Below, piece after piece: positions 1 to 6,975 of a DNA stretch of 22,541 nucleotides. The DNA is from Rhodospirillales bacterium (GTDB lineage: Bacteria > Pseudomonadota > Alphaproteobacteria > Rhodospirillales > JABHCV01), in assembly GCA_016776705.1 (NCBI GenBank), contig JADHSW010000018.1:1-22541 (forward strand). The letters are read 5' to 3'. How positions within the stretch are numbered: the stretch's first letter is position 1; each line of letters starts with the position of its first letter. The notes below the pieces were generated by a model, which saw only the letters and a program-made list of their open reading frames with translations, was not told the DNA's origin and ran no database searches. A program made the position numbers and the translations under genes.

Positions 1-17
1 ATCCATGCAATAGGATA

Positions 18-821
18 TCAGGTCTTCACAAATCGGAAGATGGCGTCGTCGGAAATTTCCTTCAATTTCAATTCTGCCCGCTCTTTGGCTATTTTGATTT
101 CTTTTGCCGCGTCCAAATGGGCCTGCTCAATACGCAGGGAGGCAGCGTTTACTGCGTCGTTAATCCGTTCAATTGTCCGGATTTTCGCATTTTCCAACTC
201 GGCGGACGCACTTTCAGCCTCGGCAACGGCGATGTTTGTTTCTTTTTTTAATTGCTCAAGTGATGCCTGAGGATCAGATGAACTCTTGGCGGACTTGAAC
301 CTTAGAGCAGCCTTTTCGACGGCCATCTTGATTTTATTTGTCGCTTTGGCCGCTAGCGCCCTGAAATCCTTGAAGGCATTTGCTGCATTGGTTCTTAGTT
401 CAAGAATTGATTTGGATGTTTCAGTGCGAATTTTATTGATCGATACCTCTGCACATCTAGAAATCCGATTCGCTGAAAGGTAGGATGTCTCTGAGATCAT
501 ACTGGTCAACATGTCTATCGTTCGCTGATTAGAGCCATCCTCTACCAGAGCTTTTATCTGCTGCCGTGCGGCCTCAGTTTCATTGTGAAATTCAGCAGTC
601 GCAGTTTCTACCCATGAAGAAACCATGTCGACAATCTGTCGTGATTTTTTCTCGATTTCATGAATTGAGTCACTGCAAATTCTATCAATATTACTGATCG
701 CCTCGGGAACATCCGTCTCGAGCAGTTTTTTTTCATTGCTGGAAGCCGTTTGCAGCCTTTCTTCAAGAAGGGCATCCAGCTCTTCCATGGAACGGATATT
801 TTTTAGATATGGACTACTCAT
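18..821 (-). CDS. Hypothetical alpha-helical coiled-coil protein
   Basis: I do not recognise this 267-residue protein. It is almost entirely charged/alanine helix, rich in Ala, Glu, Lys, Ile and Ser, with long heptad-like stretches (about residues 55-110 and 120-265) that predict an extended coiled coil. No signal peptide, membrane segment or catalytic motif is visible. I chose the ATG at 821; a TTG two codons upstream (827) is also possible, and neither has a clear ribosome binding site. The gene looks lower in GC than the catabolic genes further right, which may indicate transfer. It faces away from the permease genes across a 308-base gap. A structural or scaffold role would be only a guess from composition. 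Confidence 0.65.
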   Translation of the reverse strand: MSSPYLKNIRSMEELDALLEERLQTASSNEKKLLETDVPEAISNIDRICSDSIHEIEKKSRQIVDMVSSWVETATAEFHNETEAARQQIKALVEDGSNQRTIDMLTSMISETSYLSANRISRCAEVSINKIRTETSKSILELRTNAANAFKDFRALAAKATNKIKMAVEKAALRFKSAKSSSDPQASLEQLKKETNIAVAEAESASAELENAKIRTIERINDAVNAASLRIEQAHLDAAKEIKIAKERAELKLKEISDDAIFRFVKT

Positions 822-1129
822 GCACAAAAACGACAGAATTACCTGCAGCTATCCTATTCAATTGGCCTTGAATTCTTTCAAGAAGCGTACTTCCAAGCCT
901 AAAAAAAACGGAACGGACCGGGTAAACTGCTTTTCCCCTTCCGGTTCTCGGAAATCGGCTGTTTCATATCATTTAAATGGGGAAGAGAGAATAGGATTAT
1001 TACCTGTTTTTTCCACTTGATCGGAACCAGTATTATTAATGTGCTGTGCAGACTTGAATCACACACCCAAAAAATCAGGGCCCGAGCAAATTATTTCCTT
1101 CACTGCGAAGCAAAAAGCTAAAGTATCCA
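822..1129. other. Divergent intergenic region, mostly featureless
   Basis: This 308-base gap separates the coiled-coil gene (minus) from the permease pair (plus). It must carry promoters for both directions, but no convincing -35/-10 pair stands out. The one notable site is a TTGA-N6-TCAA sequence (TTGAATTCTTTCAA, 868-881), which fits the general FNR/CRP-family half-site pattern and lies about 47 bases upstream of the coiled-coil start. I see no RNA gene, no missed ORF of note and no strong terminator. Confidence 0.4.
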
Positions 1130-2095
1130 ATGATCCGTATTCTCGTCGAACGTCTGATTCAATCAATAAGCATCCTGTTCATCATGTCGTTCGTTGTGTA
1201 CGGCCTGATGGGACTGATGCCGGGCGACCCGATCGATCTGTTGATCAGCGCCGATCCTAAAATTACATCGGCGGACGCCGAGCGTCTGCGCGAACTTTAC
1301 GGTCTGCACAGGCCCCTGTCGGAACGTTACGGAAACTGGTTGCAAGCAGCCCTTGGCGGTGATCTCGGATATTCGCGCCTGCATGCCAAACCAGTGTTTG
1401 AGGTTCTGTGGCCAGCGCTGGGAAACACCATCGTTTTGTTGGGGCTGGCTTTCTGCCTGTCACTCGTCATCGCCCTGCCCGCCGGGATCATTGCCGCCAG
1501 CAGGCCCTATTCAAAAACAGACTATGCTATCAATTTCGCTGCCTTTGCCGGAATTTCCACCCCGCCCTTCTGGCTGGCGCTTTTGCTAATTATCGTATTC
1601 GCAGTTTTGTGGGGCATCCTTCCTGCCGGTGGAATGGGGACACTTGGGCAGGGCGGACTGTGGGAAAACCTGCGTTTCCTTGTTCTGCCTGTGATTAGCC
1701 TGACCATCGCCAACGTCGGCGGCCAGACCCGCTACATGCGCGCCGCCATGATCGAAACCCTGCGCCAGGATTATATCCGCACCGCACGGGCCAAGGGCTT
1801 AAGCAAGAGCCGGGTAATTCTGGGCCATGGCCTTCGTAACGCCCTTATTCCCGTGGTTACAATTATTGCACTGGATTTCGGAGCTCTGTTTTCAGGGGCA
1901 TTAATCACCGAAACCATTTTCGCCTATCCGGGCATGGGGCGTCTGATTTTCGATGCCATTATGGGCAATGACTATAATCTGGCGCTGCTGGCGCTTTTAT
2001 TAGCCACGCTGGTTACCTTGTTGGGCAACACCTTGGCCGACATCGCCTACGTCAAACTTGACCCGCGAATTACTGACAAGGCGGGACCGACATGA
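1130..2095 (+). CDS. ABC transporter permease, DppB/OppB family
   Basis: This is an inner-membrane permease subunit of a peptide/nickel/oligopeptide (PepT-type) ABC importer. The 321-residue length is usual for DppB-like proteins. The N-terminus has the typical LIQSIS..LF.MSFVVYGLMGLMPGDP segment (first transmembrane helix, then the conserved PGDP). Five further hydrophobic segments follow. The EAA loop that contacts the ATPase is clear around residues 215-235 (RTARAKGLSKSRVILGHGLR), followed by the family signature ITETIFAYPGMGRL. The next permease starts four bases before this gene's stop (ATGA overlap), so the two are translationally coupled. No substrate-binding protein or ATPase gene adjoins, so the substrate cannot be inferred. 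Confidence 0.93.
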   Translation: MIRILVERLIQSISILFIMSFVVYGLMGLMPGDPIDLLISADPKITSADAERLRELYGLHRPLSERYGNWLQAALGGDLGYSRLHAKPVFEVLWPALGNTIVLLGLAFCLSLVIALPAGIIAASRPYSKTDYAINFAAFAGISTPPFWLALLLIIVFAVLWGILPAGGMGTLGQGGLWENLRFLVLPVISLTIANVGGQTRYMRAAMIETLRQDYIRTARAKGLSKSRVILGHGLRNALIPVVTIIALDFGALFSGALITETIFAYPGMGRLIFDAIMGNDYNLALLALLLATLVTLLGNTLADIAYVKLDPRITDKAGPT

Positions 2096-2994
2096 TACCG
2101 GCACTTGTTACACCGAGCGGACTGATTCTGCGGCGCTTCGCCCGTCATCATATGGCCGTTGGCGCCAGTGTGGTCCTGGTTTCCCTGATCATACTCGCCC
2201 TTTGTGCTCCGGTTTTTGAAGATTGGATCGGCTCCGGGGTCGACGCCATCAACCTGTTAGATCGTTTTGCATCGCCATCCTGGAGCCATCCCCTGGGAAC
2301 CGATGAATTAGGCCGCGATGTATTCGTACGACTTCTGTATGGGGGGCGGGTATCATTGTTTGTGGGCGTCACCGCGGCATTGTCAGCAGCTGCCATCGGT
2401 GTGGTCATCGGTTTGTTGGCCGGTTATTTCGGGGGCTGGACGGACAAAATCCTGATGCGCTTTACGGACGGCGTCATCTCGCTGCCATTATTGCCTTTGC
2501 TGATCGTCTTGGCAGCCGTTGATCCTGCAAAACTTGGTTTTTCAGGCGGTGATGAAACAACAATGGGGCTGTACAGGATTGTTCTTATTGTCGCCCTTGT
2601 AGGATGGACGACGGTTGCCCGCCTTGTTCGATCGACCACTTTATCGCTTAAACAAAGACCGTTTGTTCTGGCCGCCCACGCCCAGGGAGCCGGGCCACTG
2701 CGCATTATGGCCGTGCACATCCTGCCAAATCTTAGCTCACCGATCATCGTGGCGACGACACTGAGCGCAGGAAATGTAATCCTGCTGGAATCTGTACTCA
2801 GCTTTTTGGGACTCGGCATTCAACCTCCACTACCCAGTTGGGGCAACTTGCTGACCAATGCACAGGAATTAATCTGGAATGCGCCCAGCCTGGCGTTTTA
2901 TCCGGGCGTCCTGATATTTTTAAGCGTCATCGCACTGAATTTCATCGGTGACGGTTTGCAGGACGCCCTGGACCCCAGGGCAGTTCGAGAATGA
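2092..2994 (+). CDS. ABC transporter permease, DppC/OppC family
   Basis: This is the second permease subunit of the same importer (300 residues). The N-terminal transmembrane helix is followed by the OppC_N hallmark: SPSWSHPLGTDELGRDVFVRLLYGGRVSL (residues about 60-88). The EAA loop is at about residues 193-213 (AAHAQGAGPLRIMAVHILPN), followed by the family's LLESVLSFLGLGIQPP.PSWG. The C-terminus LNFIGDGLQDALDPR is typical of complete members. It overlaps the upstream permease by four bases. Its stop codon overlaps another ATG (ATGA at 2991-2994), as if a third coupled gene once followed, but that frame closes after 20 codons and the convergent parvulin gene begins 12 bases downstream. The ATPase genes usually found here are missing. 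Confidence 0.93.
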   Translation: MIPALVTPSGLILRRFARHHMAVGASVVLVSLIILALCAPVFEDWIGSGVDAINLLDRFASPSWSHPLGTDELGRDVFVRLLYGGRVSLFVGVTAALSAAAIGVVIGLLAGYFGGWTDKILMRFTDGVISLPLLPLLIVLAAVDPAKLGFSGGDETTMGLYRIVLIVALVGWTTVARLVRSTTLSLKQRPFVLAAHAQGAGPLRIMAVHILPNLSSPIIVATTLSAGNVILLESVLSFLGLGIQPPLPSWGNLLTNAQELIWNAPSLAFYPGVLIFLSVIALNFIGDGLQDALDPRAVRE

Positions 2995-3006
2995 GCGACG
3001 GGGAAA

Positions 3007-3327
3007 TCAAGCGGAGCGAAAAATCAGGTGGTAACCGAATTCGGTCTCGATAATGTCGCTGGTTTCACCGGCTTCAAGGGCAAAGGCCGTATCTTCAAAG
3101 GCCTTGACCATCTGGCCACGACCGAAGGTTCCCAGGCTGCCGCCGCTCTGGCCTGACGGGCAGTCAGAATTTTCACCAGCAAGTTCGGCAAAGTCGCCGC
3201 CGTCGGCAATTTTGACCTTCAATTCTTCAATAAGCGCCATGGCTTCATCTTTGGTGCGGGTCTCGGCGGAACGGGCGGAACCTTCGTGCATGACGAGGAT
3301 GTGGGACGCGGTAACCTGATCGGACAT
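3007..3327 (-). CDS. Small parvulin-type peptidyl-prolyl cis-trans isomerase
   Basis: This is a 106-residue single-domain parvulin (PpiC family) that would catalyse cis-trans isomerisation of peptidyl-proline bonds. Family landmarks are present: the first active-site His in ASHIL (His9), the Cys position in SDCPSG (Cys56), the SGGSLGTFGRGQMV..FE..AF stretch (about 61-82), and the second His in FGYHLI (His100). There is no signal peptide or membrane segment, so it is likely cytoplasmic, unlike SurA or PpiD. The ATG has a GGAG ribosome binding site. It stands alone, convergent with the permease pair and divergent from the small membrane protein. Confidence 0.92.
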   Translation of the reverse strand: MSDQVTASHILVMHEGSARSAETRTKDEAMALIEELKVKIADGGDFAELAGENSDCPSGQSGGSLGTFGRGQMVKAFEDTAFALEAGETSDIIETEFGYHLIFRSA

Positions 3328-3345
3328 TGTCGACTCTCCATAATT

Positions 3346-3374
3346 TTGACAGGGGCTATGGCGGCCCTTCTAAA
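3346..3374 (+). promoter_or_regulatory. Possible sigma-70-type promoter for the small membrane protein
   Basis: A perfect TTGACA (3346-3351) is followed after 17 bases by TCTAAA (3369-3374, four of six matches to TATAAT). The spacing is ideal and it points toward the gene at 3465. It is based on pattern only. Confidence 0.4.
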
Positions 3375-3464
3375 GCAATAAGGCGCGTTAACCAATAAGA
3401 AAGGTTCGAGGCATAATATTACAAGGTAGCTAGAAAGCTAAAAAGACAACAGGAACAGAATGTT

Positions 3465-3716
3465 ATGACGACACTTGCTTCAACACGCCCCCCTGCCCGC
3501 AACAATGCGCTGGCTTACAATCTTTGGCAATTAAAGGAAGAGCGCATCGGACGTGAACGCCGTATGGCGCTTCGCGCGCAAAAATTCATTAAACCGTTAC
3601 CTGCCGGATGGTGGAAACGCCCGGTCATGTGGGCCGTCGCCTTTTCATTCATGTTTATGGCGCGCGACGCCTTTGCGACCCTGCTTGTCCAGCTGATTGT
3701 TAAAGTCGGAAACTAG
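3465..3716 (+). CDS. Small hypothetical single-pass membrane protein
   Basis: This is an 83-residue protein of unknown function. The first 50 residues are polar and basic (LKEERIGRERRMALRAQKF). A hydrophobic segment follows at about residues 53-78 (MWAVAFSFMFMARDAF then ATLLVQLIV), predicting one membrane helix with the basic N-terminus on the cytoplasmic side. An AGGAAC sequence lies upstream of the ATG. It is a single-gene unit followed by a good intrinsic terminator. Codon use looks like that of the neighbours, supporting a real gene, but no family was recognised. Confidence 0.7.
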   Translation: MTTLASTRPPARNNALAYNLWQLKEERIGRERRMALRAQKFIKPLPAGWWKRPVMWAVAFSFMFMARDAFATLLVQLIVKVGN

Positions 3717-3728
3717 GCCCCGAGGTTA

Positions 3729-3773
3729 GGGCAACCTGCATTTAATCAAACGCAGATAAGTTGCTCGTTTTTT
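3729..3773 (+). terminator. Intrinsic terminator after the small membrane protein
   Basis: An outer stem GGGCAAC (3729-3735) pairs with GTTGCTC (3760-3766) with one G-U pair. An inner CTGC/GCAG stem extends inward with TTT/AAA. A G and a run of six T follow (3768-3773). It lies 12 bases after the stop codon of the plus-strand gene. Confidence 0.75.
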
Positions 3774-3781
3774 ATAATACT

Positions 3782-3829
3782 GATCAAATTACCTGCATTT
3801 AATTGATTCCAATTAAATGCACTTTGATC
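3782..3829. repeat. Long AT-rich inverted repeat between convergent genes
   Basis: TGCATTTAATT (3794-3804) and AATTAAATGCA (3811-3821) form a perfect 11-bp stem with a 6-base loop. An outer GATCAAA (3782-3788) pairs with TTTGATC (3823-3829) at matching distance, so the whole can fold as a long hairpin. It ends at the stop codon of the universal stress protein gene and probably serves as its 3' hairpin, although a strong T-run is lacking on the minus strand. Confidence 0.6.
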
Positions 3830-4656
3830 TAGTTCGACATCAATACGGGTATCGTCATATGAGCAAGCATGTGCCGGGTAAACCCGCCCAGTGCGATTTC
3901 ACGCCACCGGGCATGGCCATAAGCCCCCATAACAATCAGATCGGCGCTACCGTCTGCAGCCCTCGAAAGCAGCATGTCGGCGGCGTTAATATCACCCGTT
4001 GATATGTGCTGGGCTGTCGCGTTAACCCCGTGACGCGCCATATGCAGGCAAATGTCGGCGCACGGTGCGTCACCCAATCCCTTATCTTCAGGGTTGATGG
4101 ACAACACATCGACCTTTTTTGCCGCCTCAAGAATACTCATGCTATCGTTCACCGCCCTGGTTGCCTGCCTGGAAGCGTCCCATGAGACAATGATATTGTC
4201 GCCAACTGTTGGGAAATGCCCTGCGTAAGGAACCACCAGAATGGGGCGTCCGGCAGACATGATCAGACGATCCGGCATGTCGTCTATGGCATAGAATCCG
4301 ACTTCGTCAGGATCATATTGACCAACAACCAGCAAATCGAAGTAGCGGCCCTGGTCGGTAATGGTATCGGCAATACGGCCCTCAACGAGGCGGCTTTCAA
4401 ATTCTACATGCTGGGCAGAAACAGCTTTTTCGAATTCCTTCAGGACCTTTTTTCCCTCTTCGATTGACGAGCGAATTTGTTCATCAATAATTTCAGCGCT
4501 GATCCCTGCCTGTACAAAAGGGGGAATTTCCGGATGAGTAACGACATACAGGCCGGTTAAATGCGCATTGTGTCTGCTGGCAAGGGCAATGGCCGTTTCC
4601 AGGCGGGTGGCGCACCGCTTCGAAGCGTCAAGGTGAATAAGGATATTTTTAAGCAT
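3829..4656 (-). CDS. Universal stress protein with two UspA domains
   Basis: This is a 275-residue tandem-domain UspA-family protein. Domain 1 starts MLKNILIHLDASKRCATRLETAIALA and ends near FDLLVVGQYDPDE; domain 2 starts near DNIIVSWDASRQATRAV and ends PVLMSN. Domain 2 carries a nearly intact nucleotide-binding motif, GAYGHARWREIALGGFT (G-2x-G-9x-G). Domain 1 has a degenerate version. Such proteins often bind ATP or serve as stress sensors in low-oxygen or starvation conditions. I chose the ATG at 4656 because a perfect GGAGGT ribosome binding site lies six bases upstream and the UspA fold begins there; an in-frame extension to 4722 lacks this support. It diverges from hemA. Confidence 0.93.
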   Translation of the reverse strand: MLKNILIHLDASKRCATRLETAIALASRHNAHLTGLYVVTHPEIPPFVQAGISAEIIDEQIRSSIEEGKKVLKEFEKAVSAQHVEFESRLVEGRIADTITDQGRYFDLLVVGQYDPDEVGFYAIDDMPDRLIMSAGRPILVVPYAGHFPTVGDNIIVSWDASRQATRAVNDSMSILEAAKKVDVLSINPEDKGLGDAPCADICLHMARHGVNATAQHISTGDINAADMLLSRAADGSADLIVMGAYGHARWREIALGGFTRHMLAHMTIPVLMSN

Positions 4657-4725
4657 ATCGCGACCTCCTGAGTATCGTTGGGGTGTCCGCCCCTGAAAAT
4701 CTATGTATGAAAGGGTGGACAACCC

Positions 4726-4808
4726 TGTGGATAACTGTGGATAAATTGTATAACTTTCTAAATATACTTATATTTCAATGCACAAGTAGATGAACAATAT
4801 TTTCCACA
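4726..4808. promoter_or_regulatory. Cluster of three DnaA-box sequences
   Basis: TGTGGATAA occurs at 4726-4734 and again at 4736-4744, both exact reverse complements of the TTATCCACA consensus and spaced one helical turn apart. TTTTCCACA at 4800-4808 lies in the opposite orientation and fits TTWTNCACA. The sequence between and beyond is strongly AT-rich. It may be DnaA control of usp/hemA transcription, a DnaA-titration site, or less likely an origin. Confidence 0.55.
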
Positions 4809-4869
4809 GGCTGTATATTCGAAACAGCCATATTATGAGACATTCTAGATCAAATATTACTTTTTTATC

Positions 4870-4910
4870 TTGACCCAGATCATTCCTGAAACTGGATTAT
4901 TCCTTAGATT
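4870..4910 (+). promoter_or_regulatory. FNR-type box and promoter for hemA
   Basis: TTGAC-CCAG-ATCAT (4870-4883) matches the FNR/FnrL consensus TTGAT-N4-ATCAA at eight of ten positions. A TAGATT -10-like element lies at 4905-4910. With transcription starting about seven bases further, the box would be centred near -41, the class II activator position. FNR-family control of ALAS genes is known in photosynthetic alphaproteobacteria, so the site is biologically sensible. Confidence 0.55.
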
Positions 4911-5017
4911 ACAGCCCGTTACCCTATATGCCAATGCTTGTTTTACAGGACAGGCATACCTTGCCCCCCTTTCGGGCAGCTTGCGAGGACAACATGGGAT
5001 CACGTATGATATCGCCA

Positions 5018-5034
5018 GCCCCAGGAACCGGGGC
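5018..5034 (+). promoter_or_regulatory. GC-rich hairpin in the hemA leader
   Basis: GCCCC (5018-5022) and GGGGC (5030-5034) form a short stem with a seven-base loop, seven bases upstream of the GGGAG ribosome binding site (5041-5045). It could affect hemA translation. This is pattern evidence only. Confidence 0.25.
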
Positions 5035-5053
5035 AATTCCGGGAGTTTCTACA

Positions 5054-6268
5054 ATGGATTACGAGAGTTTTTTTTCGGAGAATATCGCCGACCTCAAATC
5101 AGAAGGCCGATACAGAATCTTCGCCGACCTTGAACGGCAGGCTGGCGCCTTTCCAAAGGCGATTAACCATCGTGATGACGGATCGGTTCACGAGATCACC
5201 GTCTGGTGTTCAAATGATTACATGGGAATGGGTCAAAACCCGTCGACCCTGAAAGCCATGCACGACGCAATCGATAAATGCGGCGCAGGCGCAGGTGGAA
5301 CCCGGAATATTTCCGGAACCAACCATTTTCATGTCCTGCTTGAAAAAGAATTAGCCGATCTTCACAACAAGGAAGCGTCCTTGCTGTTCGGTTCCGGCTG
5401 GATGGCGAACATGACGGCCTTGAGCACCCTGGGCGCCCTTATTCCCGGCTGCGTTATCGTTTCGGACTCCCATAACCACAACTCCATGATCGAAGGCATT
5501 CGCCATTCGCGGGCGGAAAAGAAAATTTTCAAACACAACGATGTCGAGGATCTGGATCGTTTCCTTGGCCAGTTTGCCCCGTCAACACCCAAGCTGGTCG
5601 CCTTTGAATCTGTTTATTCCATGGATGGAGATATTGCTCCCATCAAGGAAATCTGTGATGTTGCCGACAAACACCATGCAATGACGTTTCTGGACGAGGT
5701 GCATGCGGTTGGCATGTATGGCCCGCGTGGTGGCGGTGTGGCCGAACGTGATGGCCTGATGGACCGTATCACCATTATTCAGGGTACACTGGCCAAGGCG
5801 TTTGGTGTTATTGGCGGCTACATAGCCGGTTCGGCCGCCATGTGTGACTTTGTCCGCTCCTACGGTTCCGGATTTATTTTTTCGTCATCCATGCCCCCCG
5901 GCGTCGCTGCGGCGGCAATCGCTTCCATCAAACACCTGAAGGAACACAACGAGTTGCGCATAAGCCATCAGGAGCGCGCCGCGACCCTGAAGCAGCGCCT
6001 GCGGGACGCCGGTATTCCGGTGATGCCGTCCATCAGCCATATTGTCCCTGTACTGGTAGGCGATGCGTCTCTTTGCAAACAGGCCAGTGATGATTTGCTG
6101 TTCAAGCACAATATCTATGTGCAGCCTATCAACTACCCCACGGTTGAGCGTGGCACCGAGCGTCTGCGCTTTACTCCAACCCCTTTGCATTCGGATGATG
6201 ATATGGACCACCTGGTGGACGCCATATGTGAGGTCTGGAACCGGCTGGGCTTAAAGCAGGCTGCCTAG
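5054..6268 (+). CDS. hemA: 5-aminolevulinate synthase (ALAS)
   Basis: This PLP enzyme condenses succinyl-CoA and glycine to 5-aminolevulinate, the first step of the C4 route to haem and other tetrapyrroles. The 404-residue length matches alphaproteobacterial HemA. Landmarks: MDYESFF at the start, GRYR.FADLER..GAFPKA (about 18-36), GGTRNISGTNHFH (81-93), SDSHNHNSMIEG (138-148), the cofactor Asp in FLDEVHAVGMYG (Asp214), and the PLP lysine in GTLAKAFG (Lys248). I chose the ATG at 5054 because family homology starts there and GGGAG lies eight bases upstream; the frame stays open back to an ATG at 4928, with no ribosome binding site. A PadR-like regulator follows on the same strand. Confidence 0.97.
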   Translation: MDYESFFSENIADLKSEGRYRIFADLERQAGAFPKAINHRDDGSVHEITVWCSNDYMGMGQNPSTLKAMHDAIDKCGAGAGGTRNISGTNHFHVLLEKELADLHNKEASLLFGSGWMANMTALSTLGALIPGCVIVSDSHNHNSMIEGIRHSRAEKKIFKHNDVEDLDRFLGQFAPSTPKLVAFESVYSMDGDIAPIKEICDVADKHHAMTFLDEVHAVGMYGPRGGGVAERDGLMDRITIIQGTLAKAFGVIGGYIAGSAAMCDFVRSYGSGFIFSSSMPPGVAAAAIASIKHLKEHNELRISHQERAATLKQRLRDAGIPVMPSISHIVPVLVGDASLCKQASDDLLFKHNIYVQPINYPTVERGTERLRFTPTPLHSDDDMDHLVDAICEVWNRLGLKQAA

Positions 6269-6280
6269 TCTGCCCGTCGA

Positions 6281-6319
6281 TGATGGACAGGAATATCCAT
6301 CAGGGGTATGATTCGAATC
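6281..6319. repeat. Inverted repeats between hemA and the PadR-like gene
   Basis: TGATGGA (6281-6287) and TCCATCA (6296-6302) form a perfect 7-bp hairpin, and GATTCGAATC (6310-6319) is a 10-bp palindrome. More short palindromic elements follow (GACTA..TAGTC and GTCGAC). There is no T-run, so an intrinsic terminator is unlikely. An operator, perhaps for the adjacent PadR-like protein, is possible. Confidence 0.35.
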
Positions 6320-6363
6320 GTTCGATGACTACTCCATAGTCGATGTCGACTGAGAGAAATTGG

Positions 6364-6906
6364 ATGTTTGCCGACAACACACTAACACCGAAAGAAGCTG
6401 TACGCCTTTGCGCCCTGGGGACGCTTGCCCTGGGTCCAACCCGTTACGGCGGACTGGCGAATTCCATCCGGCACTTCATCAGCCGTATAACCGGCCCTTC
6501 CCTGGACGTCATGGGCGTTTCCATTGAGTTGCTGAAATATGAAGGATTGATCGAAGCCCTGAACGGGGTCGGCATGGAAGATGATGCCGAACTGGTCATT
6601 ACCGAGGATGGTCGGCGTGAGTTAAAAATCCTTTTAACCGCAAACGTTCGTCCGGCAGCGACGGAAATCAGTAAACTGGTGGTGGCTTTGAAATTTCGTT
6701 TCCTGCATTTACTTGATGCGGGGGAACGCAACTCCCAGGTGGACCTGCTGATCGAAGTCACGGAAAACGAACTGGCCCGTCTCGATGACCTGCGCCAGCA
6801 CCACAGCAATGATGAGGGGTATCTGGTCGGCTGGCTTGACCATGACATCGGCTTGCTGGAAACCCGCCTGAACTGGCTGGAAGACTTTCAAAAATCTCTG
6901 GCGTAA
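6364..6906 (+). CDS. PadR-like winged-helix transcriptional regulator
   Basis: This 180-residue protein fits the PadR layout. The N-terminal winged helix runs about residues 8-90: a helix (LCALGTLALGPTRYGGLAN), a recognition region (GPSLDVMGVSIELLKYEGLIEAL), and a wing (ELVITEDGRRELKILL). The C-terminal helical domain resembles the PadR dimerisation domain, ending GYLVGWLDHDIGLLETRLNWLEDFQKSL. I chose the ATG at 6364 because GAGAG lies seven bases upstream; an ATG at 6343 has no ribosome binding site. It follows hemA by about 95 bases and ends at a strong terminator, so it may be read through from hemA or use its own promoter. PadR assignment comes from fold pattern, not a decisive motif. Confidence 0.65.
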   Translation: MFADNTLTPKEAVRLCALGTLALGPTRYGGLANSIRHFISRITGPSLDVMGVSIELLKYEGLIEALNGVGMEDDAELVITEDGRRELKILLTANVRPAATEISKLVVALKFRFLHLLDAGERNSQVDLLIEVTENELARLDDLRQHHSNDEGYLVGWLDHDIGLLETRLNWLEDFQKSLA

Positions 6907-6927
6907 CCCCTCTTCCCGCTGCAAATG

Positions 6928-6959
6928 AAAAGGGCGCCCCATGGGACGCCCTTTTTTTT
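6928..6959. terminator. Strong intrinsic terminator between convergent genes
   Basis: AAAAGGGCG (6928-6936) pairs with CGCCCTTTT (6947-6955), with CCC/GGG pairing inside, followed by eight T on the plus strand (6952-6959). The A-run on the left arm makes it usable for the minus strand as well, so it probably ends both the PadR-like transcript and the CheY-Hpt transcript. Confidence 0.9.
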
Positions 6960-6975
6960 GTGACCAGGCCTGGCC

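Larger units (their letters stand above)
4657..5053. other. usp-hemA divergent intergenic region with DnaA boxes and an FNR-type site
   Basis: This 397-base gap is AT-rich from about 4740 to 4870. It holds two perfect TGTGGATAA DnaA boxes and one TTTTCCACA box near usp, an FNR-type box about 180 bases before the hemA start, and a long hemA leader with a GC-rich hairpin. The individual sites are listed separately. There is no RNA gene that I recognise. Confidence 0.6.

Noticed and set aside
2991..3053. A 20-codon coupled gene after the second permease
   Set aside because: Too short and without any recognisable ATPase motif. It is discussed as a possible remnant, not annotated as a gene.
3803..3816. 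FNR-type box TTGATTCCAATTAA
   Set aside because: It fits the consensus at nine of ten positions, but it is part of the perfect hairpin between two convergent gene ends, where no promoter is expected.
4726..4870. Main chromosomal origin of replication at the DnaA boxes
   Set aside because: Three boxes and AT-richness are suggestive, but there is no typical origin neighbour gene, and the large minus-strand operon would be head-on to the fork. Kept only as a DnaA-box cluster.
4928..5053. N-terminally extended HemA starting at 4928
   Set aside because: The frame is open, but there is no ribosome binding site, family homology starts at 5054, and the ATG at 5054 has GGGAG at good spacing.
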